Below, piece after piece: positions 22,801-34,100 of a stretch of DNA of 64,000 nucleotides. This stretch comes from Cystobasidium ongulense (lineage: Eukaryota > Basidiomycota > Cystobasidiomycetes > Cystobasidiales > Cystobasidiaceae). The DNA is taken from contig BQUP01000001.1 in NCBI GenBank assembly GCA_022835595.1, forward strand, positions 2,914,001 to 2,978,000. The letters run 5' to 3'. Within the stretch, counting starts at the first letter, position 1, and each line of letters begins with the position of its first letter. The notes under the pieces are model-generated. The model had not been told where the DNA came from, made no database searches, and was given only the letters and a program-made list of their open reading frames with translations. A program made the translations under genes and the position numbers.

Positions 22801-25800
22801 TTAAAAAGCGAAGAGGGCTGCTTGCTTTCTTCTACCGAAGCTGTAGACTATGAAGGAAGAAAAGAACAATCCAACAGTGATACCTATGGGCGCATATGGC
22901 GTCAGCTTACAGCGAACATGAGTATCTTTCAGAGAGAGACAGTACTTACCAATGGCGACCTGCACCATGCGGAAACCGATGATTAGACCGTTCGAGTACG
23001 AGTCGCCGCGGCCTTTGACCTGTGTCATGGCCAAACCACCAGCAGCTGCAATACCAGACTACAGATTGAGACACGGTCAGCGTCGGAAACTGCTCATCAA
23101 GTGTTCACGATGAGGACCTACTGGAACGAGGAAGAGGACACCGGGTACCATGACAACAAAACCAGTGCCTCTGAAAACGCGAGAGTATAAATTTCCGAGT
23201 ATACCGACGACAAAAGCGCCGATGAACGAGACAATATCAGAGTGGTCGAAAATGTCTGCAACAGTAGATGTCAGTGGCTAATATCTCACTTCTGTGGACG
23301 TGCAGGAACAGCTTACATCTGTTGGCAATGGTATTGGTGACGAAACCGATGCATGCAATGATGATCATCACAGGTAGCTGCTTGCTGCGTATCGGTTGGA
23401 GGTTGTTGAGGCAGAGGAATAGACTAAAGATGGGAACGAGAACAATGAGAGCATAGGGTGAGACGTTCTGCCGCCACCACTGCCAGCTTGGATCTCGTGC
23501 GCAGGCGACGTTTCCTTCGAACAGAGCATCGTTGGCATCTGGCATGTTCGCAGTTTGGTTTGTGAAGGTCCACAATCCATCAAGGGTGATGGGAATTGTG
23601 CCGTTCATGGCGTGGAAAACACCTTGTAGACTGTAACCGCTGGCGTCGTCTAGACTGACTTGTGGTGCTCGTGAATGTGGATCTACTAGGAAGTATAGAT
23701 CTGAGCCGACCGCAATACCAAATCCCTGTACTTGATTTCAGCTCTTCCTATTACAGCTGGCGGTCGGGAAATGGCTCACAAGGAAAAGAGAGTATATGAT
23801 AGCGTAGACCATTCGAACTGAACCAGTGACAATGTTCTTAGTAGCGAGTTCCAGAGAACCGCACACTAAGCAAGCGACCGTCAGTCACCTGTCCGACGAG
23901 AGCGTGCAAGGAACCGTTACTTACGAATCGCATAACCAGGAAGAATTAGGACTACTCCAGACGAGGCGAGAGCCGGATAGCAGAAATACTGAGTTGTCGA
24001 AAGACCCCGAGCGATGAATGAAGTGACTGTCGCAACAGAGATCCTAATCGGTAGTGATTAGTGTGTGGGTTGCACATGTAGCGTGAAACATGCTTACTCG
24101 AATATGTTCGAGTATCCTGCGGACTTTCGCACCACATAAAGCTGTAAGAAGGAAAGCATAGCTCCAAATGCAGCTGCTACCCACTATCGCACAATGCTTT
24201 ATCAGCCAATATCTTCCTGTTCAGTACGGGAGGTACTTACAGCATCCACAAAGCTACCTCCGAAGCCTATAGGAGCAATTGTTCCAGCACATATGGCTGC
24301 GAATATCATCCGCTGCCATATTTTGTATATAGGCGGGGACTTGAGGAGTCTACTGAGCGCAGCGGAGCCCTCTTGAACTCCGGCCTCATCATGCACCACT
24401 TGTCTGTATATACAATGCACGTGGTGCAACTTTCCCAAATCAAGTCCGCCACCAGCCTTGACAAAGTGCGTTTCCGAAGTATGGGTGTCCGTGTCTCCAA
24501 AGGAAGCAATGACGACAGTGGGGAGGTGTACGAACTGAGCATCGACTTCGAGCACCTGAGCAGTAGCGTTGAGCTGAGATTCAAGTCGATGACTTGGAGA
24601 GCCAAAGGTCATCAGTGCCTTTGCTAGCTTCAGAAGGAAATTGTGGCGCTGAAGGATATCTGCGACATGCTTTGTGATTGAAAGGCGGCGTTTCTTGTCT
24701 TTGCTGCTGGGTAGCGCTTTAGGAGCCTTTCCCATGAGATCGCTGTAGACTACATCTTCATCGATTAGGAATGATTTCGTCCGACGCAGTATACCCTTGA
24801 ATGATTTCTTCGAAGCGAAACTAGCGGCGTCTGTATCTGCATAACTATAAGCTCGTTCACGAGTTCCAGGCAAGGGTGGTCTTTGATTCTCCCTATCTCC
24901 TCCGCCTGCCGACTGCTTTCTTACGCGAGGATCATCAGGATCTAGATCCTCCTCATATAGCGTGGTTGCGAACGATGCGGTAGAATCCGTGCGACCAAAC
25001 TTCTCGCGGGCTGCGAGATGTGAATCTACCGAAGTCGCACGACTCATTGCCGTCGAGTCTCCGTCCCATCGCGAGTCTGTAGATTGCGTACGCTTAGGTC
25101 CACCTGGTGCGCCACCATACAATTGGAGGAGATTTGACAGGACACCGGCGTTACGAGGCATACTCTCAAGCGTGGGACCATCACCTGCGCCAGGTACATT
25201 CCTCCTTCTTAAGCCTTCAGTATGGTGTTGAACGATATCTACAGCATCCCTCGTCGCCTTTCGTGCTTCTTCCTCGGTTTGTGTGCGACGGAGAGCTGGC
25301 TTGAGGGGAAAAGGTGCAGCAGGTTTCATTTGATATGGTGGGACCGGTTGAGGCGGAGGAGGGGCATACAATGAGTATGCAGGAGTCGGTGAAGGTGCAG
25401 TTCCATAATCATTTATGGAACCGTGCATGGCTGGAGATCCGTTTCTGTTCATGACCGACATTCTGGGCGGTAGGTTCGTATATGGGTCTTTGGCGGTTCC
25501 CAATCGCGGATTGCCGCTATCGATTGAAGCTCTCTGAGGTGAAGAATACCCCAATGCTCGTGGACTGCCTTGAAATCCAGCTACAGGTGCGCTGGCACGT
25601 CTCTCGTGACCTGATGTGTCGACTGGAAGGAATGGGACACGTGGTCCAGATACATTTCTCGGGCTGCCATTGTAGGCCTGTGGTGCAAATTGTGGGCTGG
25701 AGCGAACATGTGCAGCGAATGGACCTTCTTGCGGGTTCTGAGGTAGGTTGGGGGGAAAGGGTTGATAGCCAGCTGGTAGGCGGGTCGGGCGGAAGTCATT

Positions 25801-26181
25801 GCCATCGACAAACGTTGTAGACTTGGGTGAAAGGTCGTCCATTATTGGTCTTTCAAATGGCGTCTGTCCAGGAGGTGCATACGACCTTGGGTTCCGCTCT
25901 TCTTGGTCTGCTGCGCTGCGGTCATCATCGAAAGATGAGACGACGCGTCCGCGAGTGTCTTCATTCGATCTTTCTGCATATCGGTCTGGTGCATCGAAGT
26001 ATTCTTGAACGCTAGCTTCCGAGTTTCTCTGACCCTGTCTGAAATTCAGAGGCTCTACCGGATGCATGATGACGTGCTGAGTGTCAGGCGGTTCGTCACC
26101 ATCGAAGTGCACTCTGCTCAAACGTCGCTCTCGTAGGCCAGGACGTGATGCCTGTTGTGTATCACTGGCGCCGGCGGCCAT
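22801..26181 (-). CDS. PRM10: PRM10-like ThrE-family membrane transporter
   Basis: Membrane protein of the ThrE/PRM10 (DUF1212) family; bacterial ThrE exports threonine, and the yeast member is pheromone-induced with unknown substrate. The first 480 or so residues are Pro/Ser/Arg-rich and likely cytosolic and disordered. The conserved part begins KHVADILQRHNFLLKLAKALMTFGSPSHRLE (split here by description), then FVHLPTVVIASFGD, FVKAGGGLDLGKLHHVH, and many membrane helices including IFAAICAGTIAPIGFGG, VSPYALIVLVPIFSLFLCL and FIGAFVVGILGNLYSR. The last exon (ITVGLFFSSFIVYSFGRRK) ends at TAA 22801. A luminal loop (MNGTIPITLDGLWTF) has possible N-glycosylation sites. It is divergent from SOF1. Confidence 0.85.
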
Positions 26182-26911
26182 GTCTGACTCCGTTTGTGTA
26201 CCTTCTGATGATGTTGTTGTTGTTTATACTGGTATATCTAAGGAATGTAAAGCAAAATCAACACCAAAGGTCCTGATTCCGCTACGAAAGCATCTGTATA
26301 TTCAAAACCTCACCTGAAATACCACTTAAGCAGTCGGTATGAAGCAATAATGATGTAGAGCGCGAGCGCATCTATCAATGATGATGGTTAGTACTCATCA
26401 GTCGTCATCTGACACCTGTGTGTGACATGCATCATGTAAATATTTTGGCGTCGTCATGCTTGGCCTGAAAGTTCCCAGCCAGTCCAATTCGCAACGCTGG
26501 CACGGAATCGCGGACAGTTCGCGAGCATCGAGCATACGTGAGGAGGGAACCAAGCTGCCGTGGCCTGACTTTCTGTGCTTGGGTCTACGTGTTGACTGGT
26601 GTTTATCGAGGCCTGGCGATACATGCAGGCTTGGTGCTGCCGAAAGCCGAGGCGCCCAACAGATTCAATTAGAAGCTTGTATAGCTCGAGCAGGCCGACG
26701 ATTCTTCTTCCACACAGCATTCATATAGACGTCGAGCGCACTCATTAATACTCATTGCACTGATGTTAGCTCGATACAATGCAATACAGCTGCAGCATGC
26801 TCAAACTCGCAGAGATGATCGATATTTTTTGCAGAGCTTGCTGATAGTCTTTGTCGATTCCGGCTTTGCTTCATCACGAGAAGAGTGTAAGCTCGCCTAC
26901 GTACTCGCCAT
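26182..26911. promoter_or_regulatory. Divergent promoter region between PRM10-like gene and SOF1
   Basis: A 730-bp head-to-head spacer. It contains GTTGTTGTTGT near 26210 and ATTAATACTCATTG near 26745. Short reading frames are present but have no recognisable product. Confidence 0.45.
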
Positions 26912-28688
26912 GAAGATCAACGTCATCGAACGCTCGCTGGACGATGTGCTGCCCTCCAGACTGGGTGCACCCGCGCCTCAGCATCGCAATCTCGACCCCG
27001 CCCTGCATCCGTTTGCAAAGTCAAGAGAATACACTCGAGCTCTCACGGCGGCAAAGCTGGAAAGGATGTTCGCTAAACCATTCGTAGACAGTCTTGAAGG
27101 TCACAATGATGGTGTGTACTGTATGAGCAGAGATCCAGACCGCTTGGGCACAGTGGCTTCAGGCGCAGGTGATGGAGGTGTGTGGCGACTTTTTCCATCT
27201 GGATGAGTGTGTGCTCTTATTCACTCTGGCTTGCTCGCAGATATACGCTTATGGTCGCTGCCCACTCGAGAGACGCTGGTATCCATACCACGTGCGCACA
27301 AGAGCATGGTCAAGGACATAACTTTTGTCCCTACAAAGCATAGCTCGGCAGCAGATGGCCAGGCTTCTACTTCACGAAGGCGGCTGGAAGATGCGATACT
27401 CGATTCAAAGCCAGACGAGGAGACAATGGATGACGATGATGCAGATGCCCAAGAAACCGGAACTACAAGCCGCTTTATATCGTGCTCTACAGACAAAACG
27501 ATCAAGCTCTGGGATGCTCACACTTTGAGAGCCGACGCTGCCGCTACTGGCACTTCGAAGGTATCCACAAAGGCACTGCATACTTATTTAGGACGTATAG
27601 GATTCAAGTAAGTTTAGGTTGAGGATGATGGGAGTGAATTTGCTAATTTTCCTCTGCAGCTCTGTCACGCATCACCGGTTCGATAATGTTTTCGCCTCAG
27701 CTTCGGACCGTATAGATGTTTGGGATGAGACACGGTAAGCATCCTTGTTCTCAAGCTTAGTTTTAGTAACCTAGCTCACAGCTCGCATCAGATCGGAACC
27801 TATTATGTCGATGGGTTATGGTGCCCTAAGCTCTGTCAAGGGCAAAGGTCGGGACGATGCTATTGGAGCAGGAGATCATATCATATCCGTCAAGTTCAAT
27901 CAATCTGACACATCGATACTGGCCAGCACAAGTAGCGACAGAACGGTCTGCCTGTACGATGTTCGCAGTGGCAAAGCTACGAGTAGGCTCACCATGGATG
28001 TTCGAGCAAATCAGATTTCTTGGAATCCTCTACAACCGCCAATTTTCCTGCTAGGATCTGAAAGCAGTGATCTCTATACCTTCGATATGAGGAAAATGAC
28101 TAGTGCTACCCAGGTCTTCAAGGGACATGTCGGATCGTAAGCTTTCTAATCTTCGCTAGAGCGCACTGCCTCAGGCTGAGCTGAACATCGCTATTCAGGG
28201 TCCTCTCATGTGACTGGTCCCCTACTGGAAGAGAGTTTGTCAGTGGTGCCTATGATAGGACTGTCAGACTTTGGCAAGCAGGACAGGGCAAGTCTGTCGA
28301 TACGTATCACACGCAGCGAATGCAGCGCGTCTTCTCGGTACTATACACACTCGACTCGCGGTTCGTGCTGTCTGGATCGGACGATGGCAATGTACGCATT
28401 TGGAAAGCTCGTGCTTCAGGTAAGCTGGGCACAATGAGCACCAAGGAGCTCAGCAAGATGGAGTACAGGGACAGTCTGCGCGAGAAATGGAAGGACGTTG
28501 GTGAAGTCGGCAAGATCGAGAGACAGCGATTCGTACCTAAAGCTATCCATAACGCGACCAGACTCAGAAGGGAAATGGATGGCGCAGAGAAGCGCAAGGA
28601 AGGTAATAGAAGACGACATGCGCCCAAAAATCGGCCTTCAGAGAATCCGAAATCAGAGCGAAGGAAAGGTATCGTCAAGGCGGAATAG
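26912..28688 (+). CDS. SOF1: Small-subunit processome WD40 protein SOF1 (DCAF13)
   Basis: U3 snoRNP component required for 18S rRNA maturation. The start MKINVIERSLDDVLPSR and LDPALHPFAKSREYTRALTA (two blocks of the same exon) match the family N-terminus, as does LERMFAKPF. The WD40 propeller follows (GHNDGVYCMSRDP, TDKTIKLWDA, SSDRTVCLYDV, YDRTVRLWQAG, SGSDDGNVRIWKA). The end is the conserved Sof1-like domain (MEYRDSLREKWKDVGEV, ERQRFVPKAIHNATRLRREM, SENPKSERRKGIVKAE). Six exons join in phase, for example GAGDG|DIRLW. An acidic insert after FVPTKHSSAADG is unlike compact relatives. Confidence 0.92.
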
Positions 28689-28992
28689 GTTGGATGCGTG
28701 TGCAAGGCATATTGTTGTGATACTATTGTTTGCTGTCTTTGTCCTTTTCAACGCGATAATGACACATGCATGTAGCCCAGAGTGTTGCGAGTGGGAGCGC
28801 ATTGGACGTCTACGCTAGGACCACCTCGACTGGGTAGCCTTGCCGACCTGAGAGGCTTGCGACGAGATTTCGGGCGGCCGTGTCTGCGATGCGGCTTCAT
28901 CTTGACGCCAACAAGCTGCAGCTACCAGAATTTGTCTTCTTCATCTAGACTGCGTCGTGCTTGACCAGGTTCTCTTGAACGAATTCAGCAGT
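28689..28992. other. Intergenic region after SOF1
   Basis: About 300 bp between SOF1 and a small gene of uncertain start. It may contain the leader or a first exon of that gene. No distinct signal recognised. Confidence 0.35.
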
Positions 28993-29576
28993 ATGCCTCG
29001 CGCCACCGCTACCAGACTTTCCAGACGCAATTGTAAAGGTGCAGGCTGGCACAAGAGAGGCTATAGGTGAGATATAAGAGTAGCTAGGTGGTATAATCGT
29101 GATAGGCTGACCAGCTATATGCCGTTCAGAGAAGATGGATGCCTCTTCATCCAGCTCAAACGTGGAACATATGGATTCAGCCGAACACACGAAGTCAATG
29201 AGAACGAAACGATAGCCAACTTCGTGCATGGTATGCTTGTCGACCTATCCTCAGAAGACGGATGGTGCAGGATCCCTGAAGGATGGAGTGTGACGTTCAC
29301 TGGCAAGAGACAGACTCTTGACCCAGACAGCGAGGAACTGGTAAAATATATCTTCGATGGCGGCGAGGTCGTAACAGCGAAGCTTTTCGACGATCAAGGG
29401 AACCAGCGCATAGCGACAGGTGGCTATGACCCAGACACAGGAGCTCGGTGAGTCTCGCTGCCCTCTTGTCGTGCTTCGAGACATGCCGAACTTGCAGTAG
29501 CTGAGCGGATGTTGATCGCTTCAGGATAACTTTCGGCTACCACGAACCTGGTAACAAGGAACTTTATAGACAGTGA
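28993..29576 (+). CDS. Unrecognised small protein, three exons
   Basis: Exon 1 (MPRATATRLSRRNCKGAGW, basic) joins across a 47-nt GTGAG..CAG intron to SYMPFREDGCLFIQLKRGTY. The middle exon continues EDGWCRIPEGWSVTFTGKR and VKYIFDGGEVVTAKLFDD. A GTGAG..TTCAG intron leads to ITFGYHEPGNKELYRQ and the stop at 29574-29576. The good phase at the last join argues for coding. About 150 residues. The basic start could be a mitochondrial presequence, but translation could equally begin at the Met at 29119. The opposite strand is also open between 28945 and 29229, so the assignment is not secure. No family recognised. Confidence 0.5.
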
Positions 29577-29781
29577 AGCGCATTGTGGTGATTGGTGATA
29601 GATTCAGATAGCACACTTCAAAGATCCTATCCGCGCACGACATTGAGATGAAAAGACATCAAACAGCTTGCCTTTCGCCAGGCAATAAGCAGCACGTGAT
29701 CGCTGACCGGCTTCCGACAATGACTCACGCGTCTTCCCTCTTCTTGCTTTGCTCCACTGGCCCACACACAGTTCCATATCG

Positions 29782-30817
29782 ATGACATACGTAAACAGCG
29801 CCGTATGGAGGGCACTGGCTCCTCTCCCTGTCGAGGAATACCACGTTGTTACGCCATTAGAAAAGTACGACTTGGTGAGTGGATGGCATCGGGATTGTCG
29901 ACTAAGAGCGCAGCTGACTCGAAGCGCATCATTTTCATCTAACCAGAACTTCTGCTTTCCCGTTAAAGTACTTGAAAGCAACGCTGTCCGACTGGAGCCA
30001 TTCATTGCAAGTTCACTATCATGCCTGATCGAGTCAACCGTTCCTCACTATCTTTCTTCCATATCATATTGCAGCCCAGCGTCCACGGGAAAGAAGCATG
30101 GGAGGTGTTCAATAGTCAACATGGCATCGAAATGTACAAATACATACCTTTCAATCGACCCACGACTTGGCCTGAATTTCTAACGCATCAGGAAAAGCAG
30201 CGCCGAAACACCACCTGGCAAGACTTCGCAATCATAGACAAGACACGTCGGTCTGGACCGCGTTTAGCTGGCATGATTTCCATGATAAATTCAAGTGCAG
30301 AACATTTGGTTTCGGAGCTTGGTGCAGTTTTTGTCTTTCCAGATTTTCAGGTGAGGGAACCGGTCCCTTATGCCCTCAGCTCCCTGTGTTCTGACAGAGG
30401 TATTTCACATTTCTCTGCAGAGAACTCACGTTAACACACATGCAGCGGGGTTGCTGCTTCAATATGCACTGGAAGATCTGAAGCTCCGGTAGGGTCAGGG
30501 AAGCTAACGTGAAATCAATTATGCTGAAACCCGTTACCCGCAGACGCATGCAATGGCGTGCCAATGATCTCAATGAGCCATCGGTGCGGGCCGCAAAACG
30601 ACTCGGCTTCCTTTACGAAGGTACTATGCAATGGGATCGAGTCCTACCTCAGGGCAAGGCGGGTCGGACAGTAAGCAGTCAGCAGGTCTACGGCAGGCCA
30701 GAAGCTGGTCCTGGGCGCCACAGTGCACAGCTCGTAATTACTTGGGAGGGATGGTCAGAAGGAGTTCGGGATCATATTCAATCTCTAATGGCTCGTGAAG
30801 TATTGTTTCGAGATTGA
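29782..30817 (+). CDS. GNAT-family N-acetyltransferase
   Basis: Acetyl-CoA-dependent acetyltransferase of the RimJ/RimL-like fungal group; substrate unknown. Exons 29782-29874, 29947-30006, 30075-30350, 30421-30488 and 30544-30817 total 771 nt, giving 256 residues. Family blocks: VRLEPFIPSVHGKEAWEVF, YIPFNRPTTWPEF, FAIIDKTRRSGPRLAGMISM, then RTHVNTHAAGLLLQYALED and MQWRANDLNEPSVRAAKRLG followed by FLYEGTMQWDRVLPQG, the usual GNAT end (motif A/B and the Asn-x-x-Ser loop). The frame closes only if intron 2 uses a GC donor, listed separately. Confidence 0.85.
30007..30074 (+). other. Non-canonical GC-AG intron in the GNAT gene
   Basis: The intron begins GCAAGT and ends TTGCAG (68 nt). GC-AG introns are a known minor class with a strong donor of exactly this form. 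The nearby GT donor (4 bases downstream) puts the next exon out of frame, whereas the GC donor restores the family sequence RLEPFI|PSVHGKEAW and makes the total coding length divisible by three. Confidence 0.7.
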
Positions 30818-31113
30818 TTAGATTGCAAGCTATATAATTTTATTATACTACCGACTACATCAACTTTCGCTGGGCATACAGATCCCAGCCAGGTTTACCA
30901 TCAATGCTGAAATCAGCATCCTGACGAATATACAGCTACATTTATGACCGAGATCTTCTTCCTCTTCTCGTCATTGTTCTTATTTTGCAGTACCACTGAG
31001 CTCTTCCCTTCTCAAAGAAGTCAGAACGAAACTGTCAGAGTCGACAGGCTAGGACTATCACATCTTCGCTTTTCAACGTGGATTTGTAAGGCTACGTAGG
31101 CTACGATGGAATC

Positions 31114-34100
31114 TTAAACAGCCTTTTCTCCAGCATTCTTGACGCGGCGCTTCTCGCGCTGGCGGGCAATGACCTTGTTGTCCATGGTTGTGAATTGAGC
31201 AAGTCTTCGATCCTCCTTGGTCTTCTCGAATCTGCGGCGTAGCACTTTATAGGTCTCGGCACTGTGTGGTGGGATAGGTAAGCTAAACAAAACATCAAGA
31301 CCAGGTTTCAGTGCGACTTACAAGACTAGGTAGATGAGAACACTGGCGAAAACCATGCCCCACTCCCAGGTGAGTGCAGACATGAGGAAGACCTTTTCAT
31401 TAATAACGGGCTGCGCAATAACAAGATCGTCAGCATCATCGCTCTTTTCCCTTCGTCTGAGCTACGCTTCGATCAACTCACAATATAGATAACTGGGAAA
31501 ACGCTGAGCGCAAGAATGCATGACGAGGCAAGCAGAATTTTGTTGTCTACAAAAAGCACATAGTTAGAAGCGAAATTCAGGGGCTATGATAGTGAAGAAC
31601 TGCCTACCGAGGAGGTTCATCTTGAAGATGGACTTAGTTGGATGCTTGCATGTAAAAGCGTGGGCTGAAATAACAGGCGAAGAAGTCAGTACCACTCTGC
31701 TTTGAGCTGAGGAACGAATCAAACCTACCCATGAGAACGATCAAGAAGTTTGAAAAGCAGGCACCTCGAGCTTGGCCGGTGTTGTGGCAGATGGTATCGT
31801 TCAAGCCTTCGTTGCAGTCGTAACCAAGATAACCATTGTAGTATCCCCAAATGGTGATCGCAAAGTTGGCAAGAGCCAACCCGGCCATGAGGAAACCGTA
31901 GTAAATAAGATCGATGAACCACCATTTTGTGAACATGACTTGGAAGTCCTTAGGTCCGCGCTCCATAGCGTCGTCTGGGGTGGGCTCGAGACCGAGTGCG
32001 AGAGCGGGAGGACCAGCAGCTAAGGTATTGATCCATAGAGCACCGACTGGGGAAATGGGGAAAGTACTCTCTCCATTTTGATCAATGAAAGCTAGACCAA
32101 TCATCATAACGAGTACTTCTGCCAAGTTACCAGAAAGGAGGTACAGCAAGAATTTTTGCAAGTTGAAGTAGATACCACGACCTTTTCGGATAGCTTCGAT
32201 GATTGTGGAGAAGTTGTCATCGGAAAGAACAATCTCGGCACTCTGCTTGGCGACATCGGATCCATTCAGTCCCATTGCAACACCGACTGTTCGAAAAGGA
32301 GCAAGGATTTTAGTACAAGTAGTAAAACACGAAGATTGACAGAGGTAATGCTTACCATCTGCACGCTTAAGAGATGGGGCATCGTTGACACCGTCACCAG
32401 TCATGACACAAAGCTTCTTTCGTCTGTGAAGGGCTTCAACCATTCGGACCTTTGTTTCAGGAGCACATCGAGCGACGACACGTGGAAGCTGGACGAGAGC
32501 ATCGATCTCTGCTTCGGACAAAGCATCGAATTGAGGACCGGTCATGACTGACTCCTTGGGGTAATCATATCCGATGATACCGACGAGTTGCGCAATTGCA
32601 GTTGCTGTACCCAAGTGATCTCCAGTGAGCATGCGGGGTACAATGGACGCTTGATGACAGTTGGCGACGGCTTGAGCGGACTCAGGACGAGGTGGGTCGC
32701 TGAAATAGACAACTCAATTAGCTCAACTTACCAGGGAGCGAAAGCAAAGCGAGCACTCACTAGATACCGGCAAGACCGTAGAAGCACATGTTCTGTTCTA
32801 GCTGATCTCTCTCCATGCTTCTATATTCTTCAGCCTTCTCAGCAGAGTCTCTTCTTCCGCAGAGGGTGAGGACACGAAGGCCTTGAGAGGCGAGTTTATC
32901 ATATTGAGCTTGGATATTCTTTCGATCTTGTTCTGTGATTTCTGCTTCTCCATCGCCCATGAGGTTTCTCGTGCATCTTTCAAAAACCTTCTCGTAAGCA
33001 CCTTTCATGACGATGAGTGTATGAGCTTCATCGCCCTTTTCAGCGCCTTCAGCAGGGTAGTATCGGTAAGCTACGGTCATGCGCTTGATAGATGAATCGA
33101 AAGAATGTTCAACGAGCTGTTCGTAGTGACCGTCTAGCTTTGACTTAGGGACTCGGCCCGGGGCGTGGTGAACTTGCTCGCTTCCGGCTGTGTTCATCTT
33201 GCGGAGATCTGGCTTGTGAGTGAGATGAGGGCGACCGTGACCGACTTTGAATGCGTACTGGAGAAACAGAGGGGAGCAAAGGGTCAGGATTCTCCGATAC
33301 GTTTCATGCAGACATAAGGTGAAGAGACTTACGACTTGGAGAGCGACTTCAGTAGCATCTCCATGACCCTCCCATTTACCCTTGGTAGGATCATCTTCAT
33401 CATGTTGAACTCTCTGCAAAGTAGCAGAGCTGCAAAGTCCCGCGCAGAGCGTGAGATTCCTCAGAGGCTTTTCCATATTGTTTTTATCAACAAGATCGTC
33501 TGTTCTATCGGGATCATCAGAATCTTCATCATCTCCGAATTGATCACCCTTTTCATCTGGCCCGATAGCTAGGACTCGTCCTCGTGGATAGTAAGGATCG
33601 GAACCAGTTTCAATAGTGTACAGTTGTCCAACAGAGGTGTCGGCTTTGACTTCGGCTTCGCTATTGGGCGAGGACATTGCTGCGGGTACCCAGGCGCGTT
33701 GCATGACCATCTTTCCGAGGGTGATGGTACCGGTCTTGTCGGAGCATACATCTGTGACGGCGGCAAGAGTCTCGATGGCTGTTTGCGAGATACAAGGTCA
33801 ATGACTGGTGATGGAGCATGTACCATGCGTGCATAATCTAGCTTACCATCCATTCGTCTGACGAGGGCATTGCTCTCAGCAAGTGTTCGACTGGCATTGG
33901 CCAAAGATAGAGCTACGACAGCAGGCAAACTGGCAGGCAGTAGAGATACGGCAGCAGCGACGGCGTAGGTGGCTGTAAAGAAAACAAGTCAAATAGTGCC
34001 CCTTTCTCAAAATAGCAGGAGGACTCACCAATTGTAAGAGGAATGTCAGAAAACCCAGTGGAGGCGACGACGATGACTGCGAGCAAGCAGGCGACACCGA

